From Conidiobolus incongruus B7586 (taxonomy: Eukaryota; Entomophthoromycota; Entomophthoromycetes; Entomophthorales; Conidiobolaceae): a DNA stretch of 25,872 nt. Shown piece after piece: positions 1-10,959 of the stretch. Below the pieces are notes generated by a model. The model was not told where the DNA came from and did no database searches. It was given only the letters and a program-made list of their open reading frames with translations. A program made the translations under genes and the position numbers. Within the stretch, counting starts at the first letter, position 1; the number at the start of each line of letters is the position of its first letter. The stretch is from assembly GCA_000697335.1 (NCBI GenBank), contig JNEM01014523.1, positions 1 through 25,872 of the forward strand. The letters run 5' to 3'.

Positions 1-1150
1 TTTCAATTTAAAATTTAAAGTTAAATTTAATTAAGTTTAAATTAGATAATAATTATTAAAAGTTTTTTATTTAAATATTATTAAAACTTAATTATAAACC
101 CTTTAAAATTATTTAAAATTTATAAATAACTTATAATAATTTATTTAAATTTACTATTTATTGTTAAATTTGTTACTTTAAAGTTAAAAAGAATATTAAT
201 TAAAATTTACTTAAATTTAAAAGTTTAATTTTTATTATTATTTTATTATTAATTAATCAAGTAAAAAATATATTAAGAAATATTTTTTTATTTCAACTAA
301 AGGATTATTTAAGTAATTTAATATTAGTTATATAAATATTTTATATATATTAAAGTTTAAACTTAATTTAAATAATAAAAATATAAAATAGGTACCTTAT
401 AATTTAATAAAAGCTTAAAAAAATTAAAACAACTATAATTAAATAAAACTTATTAAAATATTATTAAAAGTAGAAATTTCTATAATAAATTCTTATATAT
501 AACTTTTTATTTAAAAATAAAATAAAAAGTTTATATAATTCCTTTTATAAATTCTAATAAATAAACACTTTATTGATAAATAAATTATGATAGTATATAA
601 TTTTTTTACTTAATTTTTAAAGTAAACTAAATAATAATAAGTAATATAATTTTTTAAATAAAATAATTTTTAATAAGTATTTTTATTATAAATTAAAAAT
701 ACTTGTTATTTTATATGATAATTATAAAATATATAAAGTTAAAGTTATAAAAAAAGCTAGAAAAAATTACCAATTTAGTATATTCACTAGATTCCAACCT
801 AAATAATTATAATTATTTTAAGCAATTAAAAAATATGCTTATAAGAAAAAGAATTCCTATAAATAAATTTAATTAGTTTATAAAATATTAAATTTTAGTT
901 TTTAATAAAAAGATTTATTTTTTAAGTGGTAGAAAAGCTTGCTAAAAGTATAGCAAAGAGTTATTAATAATAGATAATACTAATTTTATATTATTTAATC
1001 AATTTATATATTAATATTATATTACTATTTATATTTAAATTTAAGTTTAAAATTGTGTCATTACTTAATTTCTGTACTAATAATATTCAATCAAATTGTA
1101 AGATTTTTATAAAAATTATAATTTTTCAATATAATATTAAATTATAAATT
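1..1150. other. extremely A+T-rich spacer
   Basis: Almost pure A/T with runs of TTAAATT-like words and only scattered G or C. Stop codons are dense in all six frames, and I see no gene, RNA or organised repeat. The composition is clearly more extreme than in the other spacers of this window. Confidence 0.6.
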
Positions 1151-1277
1151 TGAACAATTATTAGGGTAAATATAGTGAGTAGAGACAGTGAATTTAATAT
1201 CTAATATAATACAATTACAACAAATAATATTTAACCAATTATTAACGACTAAACCAGCTCATAAGTTATATAGCTCA

Positions 1278-1394
1278 CATTAGCCTAGTGATAAATCTCC
1301 AAGTGCTTCAAGTTGTTCAATTAAGTTATCAACATGATTGTTAACGGAAAACTGTGGATTACCAACTCCACACAAACAATAATCAATAATTATA
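1278..1394 (-). pseudogene. possible gene fossil, unrecognised (GHMP-kinase-like tail?)
   Basis: On the minus strand about 38 codons stay open in a background where stops come every dozen codons, and the local G+C is raised. The peptide reads like real protein: it contains CGVGNPQFSVNNHVDNL followed by IEQLEALG. The pattern (Leu/Cys, Gly-Val, x-Pro, then a helix ending Leu-Gly) resembles the C-terminal segment of mevalonate-kinase-type GHMP kinases, but the Gly-rich loop that should follow is not preserved. No start, no flanking exons and no catalytic motif are visible. The family suggestion is inference only. Confidence 0.22.
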
Positions 1395-3081
1395 TTTTGA
1401 ATAGTCCAATTAAATTTAGATAATATTATCAAACTGACTTATATTGGATAAATATACGCATTGAGATGATTAATTCACTTCAAAAGCTTGTAGACAAATC
1501 TTGATTTTAGAAGATTACAAGTATATTAGTTTGTTTTTGATATTAATAATAAACCAATTAAATAATAAAGTGGTTTATCTTTTTTATGAACCTTAAAAAT
1601 TAGATAAATAATCAGTAATCAGTTTGTAAATAAATGATAAAATAGACAGTAATAAGGATTAGTTCATGCTATAATTAAAATAACAATATATGACCACTTA
1701 ATGATTGAATTTGGTTTCAATTTGAATGAACAAATATTAAAACACAATTGATCAAGGGCTAATTAATAAAAATTGAATATTAGTTATAATTATTATAATT
1801 ATGATATAATTTAAAATTTTCATTAATTTGATTATTTTTCAATTAATTTTTCTAAAAATATATGAAATTTCATAATAAACTAAGATATTAAAGATTTAAA
1901 TATATTAAATTGAAATTGAATTATGAATTATGATTTCTAAATGAAAACAAAAACTCTTGAATCTGGTATTTTGAAAGTAATAATAATATAAACTGAATTT
2001 TCAATAGGTTGTTTTATTTTCATCTGAAAACGAATTCTTGAGTTATGTAAATATTGAAATATTATAAATTTATTCAAACACACGAGTTTAAATTAAATTA
2101 ATACTTATCTTAGTGTTTAAACTTGATAAATTATAATTGATTTATTTAAAGTATTCAAATTTGAAAATATAATGCATCGAATAGTGAAAGTTGGAATCAA
2201 TAATAAATAGCACTAAAAATTATCTAACAAAATATCAATATATAATGATTCATTTAATATTGTCCAACTATGATTCAAATACTAACAAGTGTCCTAAGTA
2301 TGGTGTTTCCATTTATTAAGAAACTGTTGAATACGACTCAATCAAATATAAATAAGAGTAAAAGTATCAATGATATTTATCATTCACTGATATACATTAT
2401 ATATAAAAATAAAGCTTCAATTAGATGTTAATACTAGAACTTATGTAATTATGTACTATATGAAAAAACAAAAAAAATCGAAAAATAATCAACCCTATAT
2501 GGTAATTTGGTCATGTTTATAACAACTAATGCCTTACTTAGAATCACTTATATTTAAATATTTATTCGAATTATACTCTATTATAGAATTGAATTCATCC
2601 AAATCATAATTAAAAATAGGAATGATACATTTAAAACAGTCGCTTAATTGATATACTCAATACTCAATTATTTAATTCCATCGCTTTGAGAAAAATTGAT
2701 AAATTACTTCAATTTTCGATACCATGCACAAAAATTTAATGCCATATTATTTTGAAGTGTAAATATATTATCCAAAATGAGCGGAATATTCATATTGTAT
2801 TTTCTAATACTAGTGAGAAATTTATGAAATTATAAGATCCATTTTAGTTGTTAAAAGATTATATATAATATTTAAGCCAATCACTATTTTTGTTTAAAAT
2901 AATGGTAATTCGTTTCATAAATGATGAACATTGATTGAAGTATTGAAAATCTATATATTTATTAACATTATATTCATCAAAGAAATCATTAATCGTTTTA
3001 TTAAGGATTGTCCAAGAAATCCTTCTACAGTATTATTAATAATTGTTGGCAGTTATATTGTATATTGATAATTTGTTTTGA
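1395..3081. other. A+T-rich spacer
   Basis: Stops interrupt every frame on both strands. There are small patches of slightly higher G+C near 2160-2340 and 2690-2800, but no coherent protein reading, RNA gene or repeat could be supported. Confidence 0.5.
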
Positions 3082-3231
3082 TTAGTATTGCTTGTTACAT
3101 TGGTACAATATTTCAAGATTGATGATCAGATTATAAACCAAATCATCGCAAATTAATCTGCAAGTGTGAAATTCCTCAAGTGCTTTAGCATAGTCGAATT
3201 CTAATGATAAAATATGATGCTGTTCATTTAC
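3082..3231 (-). pseudogene. unrecognised open stretch, possible gene fossil
   Basis: About 50 minus-strand codons without a stop, including a protein-like segment FDYAKALEEFHTCRL followed by a hydrophobic tail. Its strand is the same as that of the fossil at 1278-1394, so both could derive from one lost gene, but the 1.7 kb between them shows nothing convincing. I do not recognise the family. It could also be chance. Confidence 0.15.
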
Positions 3232-3731
3232 TCATAAGATTCCAACTCTAAACTTGATCCAAAATTCCAATCAAATAAGCATGCCAATTTCCAACTAGCC
3301 ACTAACAGTTATTCAGGGTTTTCTGATGAATTATAAAATTATTATTATACTTAATTTAGTAAATAATAATTTACAATTTGTGTGGGGTTATCAATTGTCA
3401 AAATCAATTATCCCAAATTTTAATGTTTCATATTTGAATCTGTGAAACACTCTATCAAATCTAGATTTTTTTAATAAATAGTAATAATTAGATCAATATG
3501 AATTTTTAGAATTGAATACAATTATTAAAGACATTATATTCATTATCTCATTATCTATCACAATATTTAGATATATTGTATCAATAACTTTCCACTAAAT
3601 TCCCATTATTAAGTTATTCCACCTCATTTTAGTACTATTGAGGGTCAAACTAATCAAATGGTCTCATGACACTAAATCAACCCTTATCCATTCAGCATTA
3701 ATAATCTTTAACTCACGCAATTTTAAATCCC

Positions 3732-3737
3732 TATAAA
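3732..3737 (+). promoter_or_regulatory. candidate TATA box of GGT1
   Basis: TATAAA lies 88 bp before the GGT1 start codon, in a short stretch that is richer in C than the rest of the spacer. It is the best-placed core promoter element seen, although TATA-like words are common by chance at this base composition. Confidence 0.3.
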
Positions 3738-3825
3738 TACTGAATACTACCAACTTTATTAATAAAATTTTTAATTTTTATTTTAAAATAAATTTTTAAA
3801 CAATATATTTTTTTTATTAAAAATT

Positions 3826-5971
3826 ATGACAGTGAATAAAAATGAGTTAGAAACTGATTCTAAATATGTTGAATTATCAATTGGAAATGATGAATTTGAA
3901 CCTTTCTTAAATGAATCAGTTCCCAAAAAGAAGAAGAAATTGTTATCCCGTCGTAATAAATTACTGCTACTTATTGTGAACGCTTTGCTACTCGGTGCTT
4001 TTGCTTGGTTTTCGGTGAAATGGATATGCTGTAACAACAATAGTAACACTAATCACAGTAAGTTGATATAAATTAAACAGCTATTGTTGACTAATTATAA
4101 TAATGTTAAAGCTACCCAAGTATCTAAAAATCCATACGACGAGGTACCCACCACTTTAGTTAGGGGCAAGCATGCTGGTGTAGCTAGTGAAAATGGGAAA
4201 TGTTCTAAAATTGGTGTGGATAGTAAGTTTAATTAAAGAATCTTCTTTTAAAACGGTTTTAATCAAAATGATTTTAGTTCTTAAACAAGGTGGATCGGCG
4301 GTCGATAGCGCCATTGCTACTGGTCTTTGTATAGGTGTTATGAATGGATTTTCGTCAGGTAAACTCCAAATTTATTTAATCAATTATTATGTTACTAATA
4401 CAGTATTTTAGGCATTGGAGGGTAAATCAAAATAGATCATAAATATCAATCTCTAAATAGATCACTAACCCATTTCTCATAGAGGAGGATTCGTTATAAT
4501 TCGCACATCGGACGGCAAGTCTGAATTAATTGATTTCCGCGAAACTGCACCCAAAACCTCCAACAAAACTATGTACAATGACGACCCCAACAAAATTCTC
4601 GTGGGCGGTCTGTCCGTAGCAGTCCCTGGCGAAGTTAAAGGTTATGAAAAACTTCACAAAAGGCATGGGAAGTTACCATGGAGCGAATTATTTGAACCAT
4701 CTATAAAATTATGTGAACAGGGATTCCCAGCAGGTGTCGAATTGGTCAAACAGTTGAGAGACAATGAAGATTGGATTTTGACTAATACAGAATTTGCCAA
4801 AGTTTACGCACCCAGTGGCAAACTAGTAGAAATTGATGAATTAGTAAAACGTCCAGAACTAGGCCAGACACTGAGACAAATTTCTCAAGTTGGTAGCAAG
4901 GCATTCTACGAAGGACCCATCGCTGAGGAAATTGTAGAATTCGCCAACAAACACGGGGGCATTTTAACCCTTGAAGATTTGAAGAATTATGAACCAATCA
5001 TCAGAGAACCATCCATTGGTAAATTTTTTAACTCTACGATCATTTCCAGTTCTGCACCAAGTGCCGGTACCATTTTAATCAGTACGTTGAAGCTCTTTGA
5101 AACTGTCATTCAACGTCACGGTGTAGGCAATCAGTCAGAACTTTATCACAAATTTGTAGAATGCCTCAAATTCGGGTTTGCTATGAGAACTCAGATTGCA
5201 GATCCCGTCTTTCACCAAAATATTACTAGCTACTCCAAAAAGATTTTAACTGATGAATATATTGACAAATTGTCCGACGAAGTCGATGTGTCAAAGACTC
5301 ATAATTTTGAATATTATCACCCCAAGTACGATACCAAGGAGCTTCCAGGTACTACTCACATTTCGGTAATTGACTCCGATGGCAATGCTGTAAGCTTAAC
5401 TAGCACTGTAAATCTCATCTTTGGTAGTCATTTAATGACACCCAAATCTGGAATCATCCTCAACGATGAAATGGACGATTTCAGTATTCCGGGTGTCAGT
5501 AACGATTTCGGCCTGTTCCCAAGTCCCTTAAACTGGGTAGAGCCCAAAAAACGTCCTTTGAGTTCAACAGTTCCTACAATTGTCGTGACTCCCAATGGTG
5601 AACTCATAACTTTGGGAGGCAGTGGTGGCAGTCGTATCCTTTCAGCTGTAGCTCAAATCCTGATGGAAATTTTGGTTAATGGCAAAGACCTTAACGCTGC
5701 TATCGATACTCCTAGAATTCATCATCAGTTGATTCCCGAGAGTGTGTTCCTTGAGAAAACTTTTGATCAGAGGATTATCGATGATTTGTTGAATAAGGGT
5801 CATAATGTTACTAAGTGGCCAGGTCACAAATCTGTTGTCCAAATTGTCAAGAGGTTGAAAAATAAGGAAATTGAAGGTAAATTATATGATTAGCCTTTTA
5901 TATTTGAATATTGATATATTTTCTTAGCATTAAGTGACGGTCGTAAACATGGTTTAGCTCACGTTTATTAA
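3826..5971 (+). CDS. gamma-glutamyltransferase, membrane-anchored (GGT1), 6 exons
   Basis: Cleaves the gamma-glutamyl bond of glutathione and transfers the group to water or to amino acids/peptides. Exons 3826-4057, 4112-4222, 4278-4358, 4412-4421, 4483-5876 and 5928-5971 give 623 residues. Residues 1-45 are a short, Lys/Arg-rich cytosolic head, and about 46-66 form one transmembrane anchor (type II). The large-subunit part carries VRGKHAGVAS, GGSAVDSAIA and GIGGGGF (142-148). Autocleavage is expected before Thr435 in PG/TTHISVID, leaving a 189-residue small subunit, the usual size. Expected active-site residues are present: Thr453/Asn455 (TSTVN), Glu474/Asp477 (NDEMDDF), Ser505-Ser506 (PLSST) and the oxyanion glycines GGSGG (523-527). 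Introns are 51-61 nt. Exon 4 is only 10 nt, yet it is required to keep the frame. By analogy with yeast Ecm38 it may sit in the vacuole; surface location is also possible. GGT3 is its closest intact paralogue in the window. Confidence 0.95.
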
Positions 5972-6174
5972 AATTACTAGTTTTTTATGTTAATTATTTA
6001 GTTTACTGTTTAATAAATATATTTTTGATTCATTAATTGATATTATGTTAATATATATTTAATAAATCAATGAACTAAAATCGGAATTTGTATGAAAAAT
6101 TTGAGAAGATGGGATTGTATTGATAAGTTGAATATTAATGATAAAAAATTGGGTTTATTATTAGTTAAATATGA

Positions 6175-8005
6175 TTATAAATTTAATCTAGTTTGTAATT
6201 CCTTAATCAAATCAGACCTGGGGACTTCAACACCATCACCTTCTTCCTTATTTTTACTGGTCATATTCTTAATCTTGACAACACCACGATCTAATTCACC
6301 TTGACCAATGATAACACTGTAAGGAATACGTTCTTTGTCACAGTAAGTGAACTGATTTTGGAGTTTGGGCTTAGCCTTATAGGCAAATTCGGCAGCAATA
6401 CCAGCTTTCCAGAGTTCGGAGCAGAGCTTCATACGTTCTTCCAAAAGACCGTCCCCGACGGCGATGACGTAAACTTGAGCTTGGTTAGCTTTGACTTCTT
6501 CGAGTTTGGAGCGCTTGAGAAGGATAGAGAATACACGTTCAACACCAATACTGACACCGACACAGGGAATTTGAAGGGAGCTGTTCTTCTTGGCACCTTG
6601 AGCGAACATTCCGACTAAGTTGTCATAACGACCACCAGCAGCAATGGAACCAACGCGAACTTGGCTGTCGTCATCCTCATCATTCTTGGAGGAAGATTTC
6701 TTCTTAGCGGCAAGTTCTTCAGGGGTAGGTTCGTCAATGTCAGTTAAAACAGCTTCGTAAATGACGCCGGTATAGTAGTCAAGACCTCTAGCTAAACTCA
6801 AATCGAACTTAACCTTATCCAAAACGTCGAAAATTTCCAAGTACTTGAATAAGACCCTCATGAGGGCGACACCTTGCTTAGCACTCTCGTTGGCCATTAA
6901 CACTTCGTCTTGCTCCAATTTGTCCAAGAGTTCCTTACCACCATTCAATTTGACATACTCTCCGATCTTATCGGCGACAGCGGGATCCAATCTCTTCTCC
7001 TCGACCATCTCCTTCTTAACATCGGCCCAAGGTAATTTATCGAGCTTGTCGACAGCTGAGGATATAGGACGGATGTTGTCTTCGGGCACACCACAAACTT
7101 GGAACAATCCATCCAAGATTTGGCGATGGTTAAGTTTAATGATGAATTTACCAACTTCTAATTCTGTTAAAGCTTCAGCCATAATGGTTATCACTTCGCT
7201 GTCGGGTACCATGGGCTCGAAATTGCCGGCAATGTCAAAATCCTATTGGATCAAGTCTTAATAAATTGATTAAATGTCAAATTCATTTACTTACACATTG
7301 GTAAAATTCTCTCATTCTTCCTTTGGTCATAGCGGGTTGATCTCTTCTGTATACTTTGGCGATTTGATATCTCTTGATGGATTGATTAGCTGTGCAGTTC
7401 ATAGCCAAGTAGCGAGCGAAAGGAACCTAACACTAATATTAATATCATTCCAACACACAATTTTTTGACTAATTACTGTTAAATCATAACGTAAGGAACA
7501 CTTTTCGCCTCCTTGGTCTTCCAAATCATAGATTAATTTAGAATCTTCACCGTATTTGCCAGCTAAAATATCCTATCACAAATTAATTTCGCTGGCATAT
7601 CAATTATACAATTAGGGTTACTTTGAGTTCGAAAACTGGGGTATCAATCGTAATAGCTCCGTGCTTCTTAAAAATCTTGGTAATGGTACTGAAAATTTGT
7701 TCACGAATAGCCATCTCCTTATCATTGTAATCTTTGGTACCCTATTTTCTTATTAACAATCATACCAAATTCAAAATTCTGAGTAATACCTTGGGAGTTT
7801 TTAATACGAATTGCTTTGACTTCTTTTTATTTTCAGAGGGGTCTTCCCCAGTTAATTCTGCTAGCTTCTTTTTGAGATCTTTGAGAATTTGTACTTCAGC
7901 ATCGATCACTTCTTTTTCAGCTTTTTCAGCTTTTTCAGCTTTTAATTGGCGTACTTTATTACCCTGATTGGTGATTTGCTGCTGGAGACTTTCGATTTGA
8001 CCCAT
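6175..8005 (-). CDS. cytosolic histidyl-tRNA synthetase with WHEP domain, 5 exons
   Basis: Charges tRNA-His with histidine for translation. Minus-strand exons 8005-7790, 7741-7622, 7572-7477, 7426-7295 and 7242-6175 give 543 residues, close to yeast Hts1. All four introns (48-52 nt) are phase 0 and lie in the first 40% of the protein. Residues 5-51 form a WHEP helical hairpin (VRQLKAEKA, then [15 protein letters not shown]). The class II core follows: motif 2 around 137-150 and 163-175 ([19 protein letters not shown]), HisA motif [10 protein letters not shown] (338-347), SIAAGGRYD (387-395) and motif 3 GVSIGVERV (417-425). A C-terminal anticodon-binding domain starts near 442. A charged Lys/Ser/Asp-rich insert sits at 354-384. 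An in-frame TAA shortly upstream of the start rules out a longer N-terminus, and no mitochondrial presequence is seen. Codons often end in C or G, as in CCT-eta, suggesting high expression. It converges on GGT1 with a 203-bp gap. Confidence 0.95.
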
Positions 8006-9065
8006 ATTGATTGATTGGTTTGTTTATTATTATCAATTTTGAACAAGTTTAGTTTGATTAGAAAAATTTAAATATTTGTGTGTTGTATTAGATACAATTA
8101 TGGGAATAGCTAAATTTTAATTTAATACTCATTGATATCAATATTTTGTGGTAATCGACAAAATTAAAATACTACTATGATTGGAATTAATTTTTAACAA
8201 GTAGTTACTTCATAGTAAATAAGCTAATATTATTACTATTGAAGTGTGATTATAATTTTATTGTGTTCTTTCATTTTTATTACTCTTTCCAAGTTAATGC
8301 TCATTTTGTATGATTATTAATTTTATTACAACAAAATCTATAAATATCCTAGTTTATTCTGATTTAAATTGATTTAATTAATTAATACTGGATGATATTA
8401 AGTTATTTTATAACTTTTGAATATTCGGTGAATTTGACTTTTTTAGAACTATATAAGATCTGATTCATCAATTACTATCTTTAGTAATTCATGAAATGAT
8501 AATTCTATTTAAAGTTATTTAATTTTACTATTAAAATTGGGTTAATGAATACTTCTTTTTTGCATTGATACTGGAATTTATAGCATATTCAGTTTTTTTA
8601 GCTTATACCAATATCAAACTCAATATCAGTAATATTAATTCTGTGAAATCTTTTTGAAGTAAATATCAACTTTTCCCAAGGAGATCAAAAATTGATGATT
8701 TATACAATAATATAATATATTTTTAATTATACTTTTAATTCAATTATTTTCATATATAGGACATGTTAAAATAGTTCAACAATTCCATAATATGCTTTGA
8801 ATGAAATTAAATTTTTCTTGAATTATATTTTATTGAATGTTTTGATTGTGTGAAGTATTACAAAACATCAATATATTAGTATATTCCAAATATTGAATCA
8901 AATATTAAGCTGAGATTTTTATAAATTTTATTATGGTTACAACTGAATTGTTGTAATAATTGGTTCGTTCATGATGTTCAATCTGAATAATGATGCTGTT
9001 TATCTATTATCCCAAAAGATGTATTTAAAAACAAAGTTTCATTAATGTAAAATACAAAATTTTTA
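8006..9065. other. spacer upstream of HisRS
   Basis: A+T-rich DNA containing the minus-strand promoter region of the histidyl-tRNA synthetase. No distinct TATA box or binding site could be singled out. No gene, RNA or repeat was seen. Confidence 0.4.
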
Positions 9066-9557
9066 AATTTTATTTCAAATCCATGCCATTAATACCCCTC
9101 CCTTCATTTAGAATATATTTTAACACCATCAAATATTAGCAATAGAATGAAACGGTTACAACAATATAATGTATTTACATTATTTGGTATACAAATATTG
9201 GTTCATGTTAATGATAATGTTAAATTTAGTTAAAATATCATATACTGATAATTGTAACAAGTTTTTAGAAATTGTTGCATTATTAGATTAAATCCTTTGA
9301 ATATAAATTAATATATAAATATCTCAATAAATCAATTTCATCAATATATAAATTCAATTGATCACAATATATTCTAATAAGTTTTTCAATTTTAATATAA
9401 TACCAAGAATATTCATATAAGGTGGTTTACATTTTGAGGTTCTTTGGAATAGATATAAAGTAATCGTCTATCTAGTAATAATAGCGAACTTGATTTAAAA
9501 ATTGTTTCTAATCCGGTTGAAGTGGTATGAGTGTTTCTCAGTAAAGAATTTTAACAT
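9066..9557 (-). pseudogene. decayed PRELI/MSF1-domain gene (Slowmo/Ups2-like)
   Basis: Intact relatives are mitochondrial intermembrane-space lipid-transfer proteins that move phosphatidic acid or phosphatidylserine with a small partner protein. Collinear blocks remain across nearly the whole expected length (about 164 codons here against about 170 to the same point in human PRELID3B). They are: the start MLKFFTEKHSYHF (family M-K-x-W/F-T-x-x-H-x-F); ITLYLFQR (family V-x-V-D-V-L-D-R); SVYDILTK ending in Asn (family SVVDPVEK...N); a one-base shift, then TNICIPNNV-like codons (family TNISFTNMV); and MKGGVLMAWI with a final Lys-Ile (family NKGREAMEWVIHKL). Many stops, for example in the first 22 codons, and at least one frameshift separate the blocks, so it cannot be functional. 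No introns need to be assumed. Family assignment comes from remembered sequences and needs a profile search. Confidence 0.7.
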
Positions 9558-10959
9558 TTGTCAGTTGTCTAGTGTATTAAGCGGAAATCAAAAATGAACT
9601 AGTTTTGACACATGACAGAAATTCTATTCATTTGATAGTATTGATTTTCAAGTTGTATCATTATATTCAATAATTTGCAAAGTTTTTATTTCAAATTAAA
9701 AAAATTATACAATCATATTTTCTATCACCAATTCAAAAATATTTAGTAAATTAAATTAACATTAGAGATATATTATATATATAATTATTAATTGCGTATG
9801 GTTATTATAATGTTAGCTGTAAAAACTCTATAACAATACTGTTGAGTCCTCACTAACTCTAGCATGACAAAGCCAATCCATCATACAATTGAATATATTC
9901 ATATATTAAATTTTTAACAATTATTTGGATTTAATCGAAATATTATTAATCATATTAAATTGTGATGATATACTTTGATATTTTGTCACGTGATTTTACT
10001 GAATAATATAGTGAATCTCAATATCCAGATATTGGTCGTCTACTGCATATCATCTATTATGTTGTTTTTTAATATAATAGGAATAAATTTTGACTGCATG
10101 GTATTTATACTCATATTTAATACTTTAAATATTTTAGAATATACAATAAATAACTCTTTAAATTAATGAGATAGTAAATATTTAATCAATGATTTTAGTA
10201 ATATAATAAATAAATCAATTGTTAAAATAGAATTGATTAATTTAAAAATCATTATTAATTTATAATTAAATTTGTGATAATAAATTTAACATTGGTAAAA
10301 TTTTAGAAAAATTATTAATGAAAGGTCAAGTTGAAGATAAACCCTTAAACAGCGTTATAAGCAATTACATTGAAATCAATCTCTAATCTATATTTTGAGC
10401 ATGATTTCATCTCTGAATAATACAAATATCTCAGTTTATTAACATAATTTACAAATTTTAAATTCTAAACTTCCAGATTTGTATAATTTGCAATCTTTTA
10501 AAAGTAACAATTGTTTACTTTTGAATTGGAACTGTGGAATTGAAAATAGAAATTCATCAATTGATTAAATATTGACGCGATCATGTCATAAGGATATAAT
10601 CAAATTGGAAAAAGTCATTAAAAGTCAATCTGTTCGCACTTTATAATTTTCTTATCGGTCAATACAATTGTTTGAAAAACATGCCAAGTAGTCTGGAATT
10701 AATTCGTAAAGTCAATTACATTAAACAATAGTCGATCAACACAAACCTTTGTTAAATTCAACCAAGTTCAATACTCATAAATTATCAAAATGATTCCAGT
10801 ATCATAACAGATATTGGATATTATTTTTCAATACAGTACTATTGAGCACCTTCATTTAATCTTATTTGAGTTAGTTAATCACAAATATTAAGAGAGACAG
10901 TAAATTCAATTGAACTCAGCATTAATCACATACTAATTAATCTCTACAATTTAAGAAAC
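9558..10959. other. A+T-rich spacer
   Basis: No gene is supported. A plus-strand stretch around 10600-10740 stays open for about 45 codons and has slightly raised G+C, but it lacks a start and resembles no family I know. Exon 1 of the GGT pseudogene, which should lie shortly before 10960, was looked for and not found. Confidence 0.4.

Noticed and set aside
4187-4411. Plus-strand ORF starting at an ATG inside GGT1 exon 2
   Set aside because: It runs through introns 2 and 3; GGT homology shows the spliced reading is the real one.
9975-10166. Plus-strand ORF of 63 codons, very hydrophobic
   Set aside because: Ile/Asn/Leu/Phe-rich reading expected from A+T-rich DNA; no start context, motif or neighbouring exon.
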